DNA from: Magicicada septendecula
Taxonomy: Eukaryota > Arthropoda > Insecta > Hemiptera > Cicadidae
NCBI GenBank assembly: GCA_034769895.1
Contig: CM068373.1
Span: forward strand, 26,076,120-26,140,119
Length of the DNA: 64,000 nucleotides
Direction of reading: 5' to 3'
The position numbers and the translations under genes were made by a program. Position 1 is the stretch's first letter. Each line of letters starts with the position of its first letter. This document shows, piece after piece, positions 56,768 to 64,000 of the stretch. The notes under the pieces are model-generated. The model did not search any database. It was not told the DNA's origin and was given only the letters and a program-made list of their open reading frames with translations.

Positions 56768-57586
56768 CAGCAGTCGGCAACCCTGCGCCCGTCGAAAAGG
56801 TTCGACGCGCCCGCGAACCAATTTGTAATTTCCTTTTCTTTTCAACGATGGAACGGACGCCCTGACGTGTGCCTTTTTCGATGTGCTGTCTTATAAAATA
56901 GTACAACCCATTTACGAACAACTATGAGCATTATAAAAATCAAATACAAATCCCGCTTACTGGACATCAATCTTAATGATTCGTTGCGAGTTGTGGTGTC
57001 AAGCTACAGACCAGACTACCAGAAATTAATCAGCGACGTGCGATGCCAAGTCTCACAAAATTTTCCGCTTAAAATTTTATTTTTTTAACACAATAATTAC
57101 TGTTTTTTTTTTTAAGAATAGGAACTGAAACTTTCAGTTATGTTTCAAATGTAATTTTTTAAAGTTTTCCATTTCTGTACACTTAATGAGAATAATTAGT
57201 ATTATTGTGGTAAGTTCTTTAATTTATTTTTATTAAAATGTGTTCCTGTTTAACTATTTTTGTTTGTTTAAAATTTAAAGATTTAACATGCGTTTGCTTG
57301 ATGACAGATTTTTGATGACCTACTCCTATTAGTTTCACAAATTTACATGAAAAATAGTGCAAAGGTTCTTTTTTTTTTAGATTCGATGTTTTACATCACT
57401 AATTTTTATAATTTTCCACGACAGTTAATGTTTGTAATGTCCAGCCATTGACCATTGATTTCCAACGTCCAGCTCCGCACCTTTATATTTACCATTGAAG
57501 GGTGGGGGAGAGGTGCGGCCAACAAACTAGTCCTCAGTTATGTATCCCCCCCCCCCCCCAATAAATTCAAAGGCTGCCTATGACTG
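56768..57586 (+). mobile_element. hAT-like relic
   Basis: Starts CAGCAGTCGGCAACCC and 819 bp later ends GGCTGCCTATGACTG, imperfect inverted ends with the CAG...CTG termini usual for hAT. The possible 8-bp target duplication (GCTACACC / GGTTCACC) matches only partly. It contains a hAT dimerisation-domain remnant at 56934. A 14-C run is at 57546. Confidence 0.45.
56934..57089 (+). pseudogene. hAT transposase C-terminal remnant
   Basis: The frame reads MSIIKIKYKSRLLDINLNDS, LRVVVSSYRPDYQKLISDVR, CQVSQ before running into a stop. The K-KYRSRL-D-L-D-LR-A-S-Y-P-L-CQVS pattern is the extreme C-terminus of hAT transposases and their domesticated relatives (ZBED5, GTF2IRD2-like). About 45 codons, no upstream catalytic part. 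Confidence 0.6.
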
Positions 57587-57819
57587 GTTCACCATTGTTT
57601 AGTGTCTTATATTATTTCATTTCTATTCTACTATGTAATGCTGCATTTGTCAATACTACGTGTTAAAATATGCCGTATTTTCTATTATGTGTGTTATGTT
57701 TGTTCTATTATGTGCTACTGTGTGTTGTACATTTTCTGAAGTATTCTATATCATATCTTTTACTATTGTAAGCTATCGTAAAACGATTCGATACTACTTT
57801 CGAAAAACCGAATAGATTA

Positions 57820-58491
<672 letters not shown>

Positions 58492-58493
58492 TA

Positions 58494-59570
58494 CAGTGCA
58501 TTCAAAAACTCCCGGGACTGATGCTGCTATAGACATACAAATGGAGCTATCTCTGTGTCACAGCTGGAACACTATGTGACAACCTTCACCCACTTCCTGT
58601 GACAATTGCATTGTTGAGGAATCATTCCATAGTAAACAGCGACACTGTTAAGTTTATCTGGTTTTTCCTTGTTGTCATAATTTTCGAGATGGAGCAAAGA
58701 GCTGCAATTAAAATTTGTTTTAAATGTGGAAGAAGTGCGATAGAAACGTTTTTGATGATGCAACTTGCATATGGAAAAGATTGTTTAAGTCGTAGCAAAG
58801 TGTTCGAGTGGTCTGCACGTTTTAAAAATGGTCGTGAGTCTCTAGAAGATGATCCAAGAGATGGGCGCCCCTCCACAAGCGTGACTGACGAGAATGTCTG
58901 TGCTGCACTGTCCGTCAACCGTCGGCTGAGCGTCCAGATTTTATCAGAATAGATCGGCATCAGTGTGGGTAGTATTTACACAATCGTGCATGACGTACTC
59001 GGCAAACGGAAACTGTGTGCCAGGTTCGTTCCACACTCGTTAACAGCAGAGCAAAAAGAACAACGTGTGGAAGCGTCGCGAAGTCTCGTTGAATGGGCCG
59101 ATGACAACCCGAGTTTCTTACAGAACATTGTCACAGGCGACGAATCGTGGTGTTTCCAGTATGACCCATCTACCAAACGTCAAACAGCTGAATGGCGTGA
59201 CCCAGGAGATGGCAGACCCATGAAAGTGATGGTCACAAAATCAAAAGTGACAACAATGCTGATCACATTTTTTGATTCAAGGGGACTGATCCACAAAGAA
59301 TTCTTGCCACCCGGCCAGACTGTAACTGGACCATTTTGCAAAGAGGTACTTGATCGCCTTTTGAAAAGAATTCGCAGGGTTAGGCCAGAAATGTACCGAT
59401 CAGGGGAGTGGTTTCTTCTGCATGACAATGCTCCAGTCCACTCATCATTGATTGTCTCACAATTTCTCGCTGGAAAATCAGTCACAGTGATTAACCATCC
59501 ACCCTACTCACCAGATTTGGCTCCGGCTGACTTCTTTCAGCGTTAGTCCCGGAACTTTTTGAATGCAGTG
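58494..59570 (+). mobile_element. mariner element, internally deleted
   Basis: Terminal inverted repeats CAGTGCATTCAAAAACTCCC and, read in reverse from 59570, CACTGCATTCAAAAAGTTCC, about 28 bp with few mismatches. The left flank is TA, the right is TG (mutated from TA). At 1077 bp it is shorter than the usual 1.3 kb because the transposase C-terminus is deleted. Confidence 0.9.
58689..59546 (+). pseudogene. mariner transposase, one stop and C-terminal deletion
   Basis: From ATG 58689 the frame stays open for 285 codons apart from one TAG at 58950. N-terminal HTH region: MEQRAAIKICFKCGRS, CLSRSKVFEWSARFKNGRES, DDPRDGRPSTS. Catalytic DD34D: D in VTGDESWCFQYD, D in FLLHDNAPVHSS, and, 34 residues later, D in SPDLAPADFF. 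The frame ends two codons on at 59546, whereas mariner proteins run about 60 residues further. The transposase cuts and pastes at TA. All three catalytic aspartates survive, but the stop and the missing tail make it non-functional. Confidence 0.92.
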
Positions 59571-60499
59571 TGAACATTTAAAATAAACTGTGTTGTTGCT
59601 TAGTAAAATTTTAAATTTTAAATACATAACTACTGTAACGGAACACTAATTTTTTATTAGTAAAAATGTAAAATTATATTTTGTTTTGCACTGTACCAGG
59701 GAGACCGTCGTGATAACAGTTTGCTTGATGATTACCCGCTAATGATGAAGATCATCTACAGTTAGGATGCAAAGTGCAAGTAACATGGAAAAACGTGTGT
59801 TATTCTTGTTGTAAATGTGTTTATATTCCGATGCTAGCTTAAAATTTTAATAGAATCTGTGAACGAATGATAAAAGAGCTGATTTTTAAATAAACGTTAA
59901 ATACGTAAATATATAACGTTTGCAAGCAATAACAAATTAAATAACGGAAATAACTATCTTTATCCGTGTCGTCATTTCTGCTTCTATTGAATTTTATGGA
60001 TTTCAAAACACAAGTCTCATCGTCAGATTATCTCTCCTTAAGTAGGAGAGACTATAGAATTAAATAGAATTTGTGAGAATCAACTAGAACTTTAAGTTGG
60101 AGAAATTAAGTTTTAATTATTTGTGGCAAAATAATATGTGTAACGTCTGGATATGTGTAAACTGTAAAATAATTTAAATAAATTTTATTAAAAACATTTG
60201 TTGTGTAAAACTAAAATAATTACGTTATCAGTACAAAAATATAGAATTCCAAAAATCAGGAAGCATGCCGCCTGCCTCTCATTACACCGATCTCTTACAG
60301 ACTAATTACCGTACGCTACATTACTAAATAAATTTTAAATAAAGTAGTTGGAGGAAAAATATACACTCATATTTCAGAGCAAAGTAAAGGAATTATTTCA
60401 ATTTAAATCACACTGTAAGCGAATGTTTTCTTGTTACGCAGTTCATAATACTTATGGCTGTACCATTGGTCAATGGTATAAATTAGTTTTCTCTTCCTC
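59571..60499. other. unassigned interval with a chimeric repeat scrap
   Basis: At 59642-59675 the sequence GGAACACTAATTTTTTATTA matches the PLE-4 3' end, and at 59683-59710 TTTTGCACTGTACC, GACCGTCG matches the end of the LTR family. The rest is unrecognised. Confidence 0.45.
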
Positions 60500-61515
60500 C
60501 TCGTCCTCCTATGGCTCTACAGGACAAGTCGGGCCCTGGCCTCCACCAATCGCCGCCTCCAATCCACTCTATCCATTGCAGCACTCCTCCAGTTTCTTAT
60601 CCCCATGTCCCTCGCGTCCTCTGCAACGCCATCTTCCCACCTCTTCCTCGGTCTGCCTCTAGGTCTCGTTCCCTCCCATGTATCCAGCAGAGCCCTCTTG
60701 GGGTTCCTGCCATCCTCCATTCTCATAACATGTCCTGCCCAACGCAATCTATGCATTCTTATATATTTTGAGACTGGTATCTCTTTATATATTTGATACA
60801 GTTCATTGTTGTATCTCAGTCTCCATGAGCCATTTTCTTGTATTGGGCCTATAATGCGTCTGAGGATTTTCCTTTCAAAGGTGTCTACTATGTCGGCTGT
60901 TTTCTGTGTGATTGTCCATGCCTCACACCCGTAGCATAACACCGGTCTGATGACAGTCCTATATATTTTCATTTTTGTTTCCCTGTGCACATCCCAAGAC
61001 CTAAATGATGGCAGCAATGCGAAGTATGCCTTGTTAGCCATGGTGATCCGTCTTTGGGTCTCCGGCTCCCCTGATCCAGTCTTTGCTAGGTTCACTCCGA
61101 GATACGCAAAATTGTCCACCACTTCAATTGTGTCCTCCTCTATCTCAATGTTGTCATGAACCTGGTCCCTTCTTGTTTGGATAAGAATTTTTATTTTATC
61201 TATATTTATTGCTAGCCCAACTTCCTTGGCTTTCTTTTTAAGCTCCAGAAATTTTTCTTTAGCTGCCGCGATCCGTCTTGACATGATGTTAATGTCATCT
61301 GCATATGCGGCTATCTGTACAGTTTTATTTGTTAACAGATTGGAGCTATTTATTCATAAGCCTCTAATTACATATTCCAGTGCAATATTAAATAGTGCTG
61401 GTGCTAACCTATCTTCTTGCTTTAGTCCTCGTGTGATATTTATGGGTTCAGTTAGTTGGCTAGTTTTCCCTTCACCGCCAATACAGTTTACAGTGAATCT
61501 CCGCCCTCGTTAAAT
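60500..61515 (-). mobile_element. LINE-G reverse transcriptase, 5'-truncated, long open C-terminus
   Basis: Minus strand: RRFTVNCIGGEGKTSQLTEP, NITRGLKQEDRLAPALFNIA, LEYVIRGL-stop, VQIAAYADDINIMSRRI (catalytic YADD at 61310-61299). The open frame 61284-60517 (255 codons) reads KKKAKEVGLAINIDKIKILI, VVDNFAYLGVNLAKTGSGEP, VIRPVLCYGCEAWTITQKTA, RKILRRIIGPIQENGSWRLR, HRLRWAGHVMRMEDGRNPKR, GRPRKRWEDGVAEDARDMGI, NWRSAAMDRVDWRRRLVEA. Closest in layout to RTE/CR1-like endonuclease-RT LINEs. It is the longest intact coding block in the window. A stop at about 61350 and the missing endonuclease mark it as dead. Confidence 0.88.
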
Positions 61516-61940
61516 TTTCTGTTACGTCAACAGGTCTGTTACATTGTCTGTACATTTACGCTTATTTGAGTTGTGGTTAAACCCAGATACAGACTCTATA
61601 ATTAATAAAAGAATTATTCTAATGTGGCCTATTCTTATAGCTTGGATATTCCATAAATGTCAACAGAACACTACAACACACATATCAGTTAGCTAAAAAT
61701 ATATTATACACGACAACGTAAAACTTTACAGCTTTCAATTAATAAATTGATACTTAGTTTAATTCTAGTGATATTTTTCATTGGTCGTGAGAAATGTTTT
61801 CAGAAGTTACCGCACTTTCATAGGTTAGGTCTAAAGTCTAAAGTGACCATAATTGTTAAGAACTAAATACCTTTACGAACAATAAAGAATATCTAATATA
61901 GAATATAGAACTTTCACTTGTGAAATTTACTTGTTTTTCT
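61516..61940. other. unassigned interval
   Basis: Nothing recognised. Confidence 0.4.
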
Positions 61941-61985
61941 TTCCGTACGCGTTTCGGCGTGGTGTTCGCCTTCGTCAGCAGTTTG
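61941..61985 (-). ncRNA. stand-alone hammerhead-like motif
   Basis: Minus strand 61978-61951: CUG, CUGACGA, extra A, stem GGCG/CGCC (perfect), GAAA, stem III ACG/CGU, A as H17, CGG. CUG before and CGG after can pair as the base of stem I. No PLE coding sequence was seen beside it. Confidence 0.45.
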
Positions 61986-62169
61986 AGACAGACTCAATAT
62001 TATTTAGTACTGTGAAAAAAGAGAAAAAAGAAGACGAACAATCAAAACAACTAAAGAATATTTGTAAAACTATTTATTATGTGTTTATTTATTGTGTTTA
62101 TTTAAAGAATATGTGTCTATTTATTAAATTTAATATTACTATATAATTTAAATATTATATATTATATGG
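61986..62169. other. AT-rich spacer
   Basis: Nothing recognised. Confidence 0.4.
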
Positions 62170-62345
62170 CACAGAAAACATTCCAAAGGAGAGTTATGGA
62201 ATGAACCCCATCAAGAAGAAGGAAATGAAGAAGGCCAACTATCACCTGGATAGATGAAATTCAGACTATATTGAGGGAACGAGAAATTGAAGATTTTTGG
62301 ATGGACAAGCAGCAGTGGAAGATGAGAATTCAATCACTTCTGTAA
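62170..62345 (+). pseudogene. LINE C-terminal fragment
   Basis: Plus strand reads RRPTITWIDEIQTILRERE, IEDFWMDKQQWKMRIQSLL then TAA at 62343. This is the GRP..TW.DE....L..R....W....DR..W...I end of an endonuclease-RT LINE. Upstream is decayed (PSRRRK-stop). Confidence 0.55.
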
Positions 62346-64000
62346 TCTTTGATTCCGGAAAAAATTTAAACATTGTACAGCTGGAAATAAAAACAAAATT
62401 AAATATTTTATATATTATTTTATATTTTTATTAAATATATGTTTTATTTATTAAATACCAAGTATCGAACGACCATTCGATAAGTTTTCAAATGTGTTTC
62501 AAAACACATAGCGTTGCCAATTCAACATGCCGTAAGGAAAATGGAAAGTTGGTAATTTATCGCGTCCTAATTTCAGTGCTCTGTAAATTATGTAAATAAG
62601 GAGGACTGAGTATTGTAATTACGGTTTATCGGAATATTGTTATACAATCGTAACAGGGAATATTCATGGCGGGTCGTTTATCTCCAGGCTGTAATTATAC
62701 CTCCCCCCCATTCTCAAAACCCATTACACAGTTTATTGCGGGTAATTCCAATGACTTACTGCCGAGTATACGTGTTTCCTCATATATATATATATATATA
62801 TATATATCATGCAATGTCTTGTATTACACAAATATTATCTGTAAAACAGTTTTTGTCTCTGTGTACCTAGAAACTGTCACAACACCGTTTAATAGTTCCT
62901 TCAGTTCAGAAAGTTTGTAATCAGTCGCGTAAAGAGTGGGATCAATTGCCCAAAGAACTATGTAACTATGACTATAAATTGAAGCGAAAGTCTGTAATAA
63001 TTTATCGTTGGCATATTTGGGGACCAGCCACGTGTATTAAACTGAGACTCCTAAATACTTGCAGAAATCAATGGATATTTGTAGCCTAAATTAATAATAT
63101 AGGCAGTTACTGAATAATGCCAATTACTCAACTTTTATTAAATAACTTACCTATTTGCAGGTGTAAAAAATTACCCATGCAGGAGAAGACGAAGACGGAG
63201 CCTACTAGTCTATCCTCCTCTTCCCGCCCAGTCCTACTCCCCATACAGAGTTGTTTATTTTATAACCCCTCTAGTCTAATTTTTCTAATCTTGGCATACG
63301 TAAATTAGTAGTGCACTGACTTTAATTTGGAATTATGCGAAAATTTTTGTGTGTGGATTGTATTACAAATAGCGTAAATTAACGTGCACTAAAAATTACC
63401 TACAAGTTAACTAATACTACCTACCTACCTACCTACCTATTTACCTATAAATTAACCTAAAAGTTATTGTATTCTTGGAACTACATTAAAGTTCGAAAGA
63501 GTACAATGTCGGTTCTTTTCACAATATCTTTAAGAACATTCCTAAACTTAGGAATTACTAAGAATACAACTTTACAATTAAAGAGATTCCCAGTCATGTA
63601 AGATTTACAGTATTTAACGTGATTTACAGTATTAGCCTTGATACAAAATTTGCGTTTTTACATATTTTTACAACCTCTATACTTTACACTATTATACTGA
63701 AACAGTTGTATATGCAAAAAAAAATTATATATTAAAAATGGTTTAATTGCCTTTGATCTGACTTCTGTGACATTTATTTAGATAAGTTTGGTTAAGTTCC
63801 CATTTGAAAATCTTTTTTATTACTACTAGAAAATATCTTCTTATTACTGTTTTTAATCTTACTGAATTACACTTGTGCCGGCTAGAAGAATATACTGATC
63901 GTCACAACAGAACCTATAAGCTAATTGATATCAAAGATTTAATAGAGTTGGAGTTAAATAATGAAATAATAAATATAAATAACATTGTTTTCCACACCAT
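62346..64000. other. unassigned interval with small microsatellites
   Basis: Contains (AT)n at 62782-62807 and (TACC)n at 63418-63438. No gene, TE coding region or larger repeat was recognised up to the window end. Confidence 0.45.

Noticed and set aside
63418-63438. Telomere-like repeat
   Set aside because: The unit is TACC, not the insect TTAGG/CCTAA, and only about five units long.

Overview
This is an AT-rich stretch of animal nuclear DNA, almost certainly from an insect. Tc1/mariner, hAT, Harbinger and pogo remnants, several LINE clades, GIY-YIG Penelope-like elements (PLEs), solo LTRs, a tRNA-derived SINE and long GT/GAA microsatellites are layered on each other, as in a large, repeat-swollen genome. 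A cockroach-like or other polyneopteran insect fits best, but that is a guess from overall character. I recognise no host protein gene, no functional tRNA or rRNA, and no bacterial or organellar segment.

Layout. 1-12 kb: two PLE relics, LINE pieces, a solo LTR, a 320-bp GAA/GGA tract and a LINE (8.4-10.5 kb) interrupted by a head-to-head PLE palindrome. 11-20 kb: two more PLEs, a 66-bp tandem array, an interspersed repeat here called H, and two small palindromes. 21.7-24.05 kb: a 2.36-kb palindromic DNA transposon carrying two opposed copies of an integrase C-terminus. 24-31 kb: a LINE, an LTR split by a second H copy, a PLE with a 177-bp GT tract and another LINE. 31.8-41 kb: three long copies of a non-coding repeat here called G (one containing an R1-like LINE), a solo LTR and a SINE. 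43-53 kb: solo LTRs, LINEs, a Harbinger-like relic, a pipsqueak-type HTH fragment, a PLE of another lineage and a Jockey-type tail. 55-62 kb: solo LTR, pogo-like MITE, hAT relic, nearly open mariner and a LINE.

Most notable signal. A short RNA-like motif recurs at least twelve times: CUGANGA, one extra base, a stem-loop, GAAAC, a tiny palindromic stem, then a U-H dinucleotide. Its internal stem differs in sequence between families but keeps its pairing. It lies at or just after the 3' end of PLE reading frames (near 200, 8.75, 9.34, 13.75 and 28.6 kb), inside G, in the 66-bp array and in small palindromes. This is the layout of hammerhead ribozymes with ultra-short stem III, which are known from PLEs. 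The G repeat and the 66-bp array may be non-autonomous derivatives of such elements.

Nearly everything here is broken: stops, frameshifts and 5' truncations are the rule. Nested insertions with target-site duplications give relative ages: PLE palindrome into LINE-A, H into an LTR placed at a tandem-duplication junction, R1-like LINE into G. All identifications come from reading translations and repeats by eye; no database search was run.
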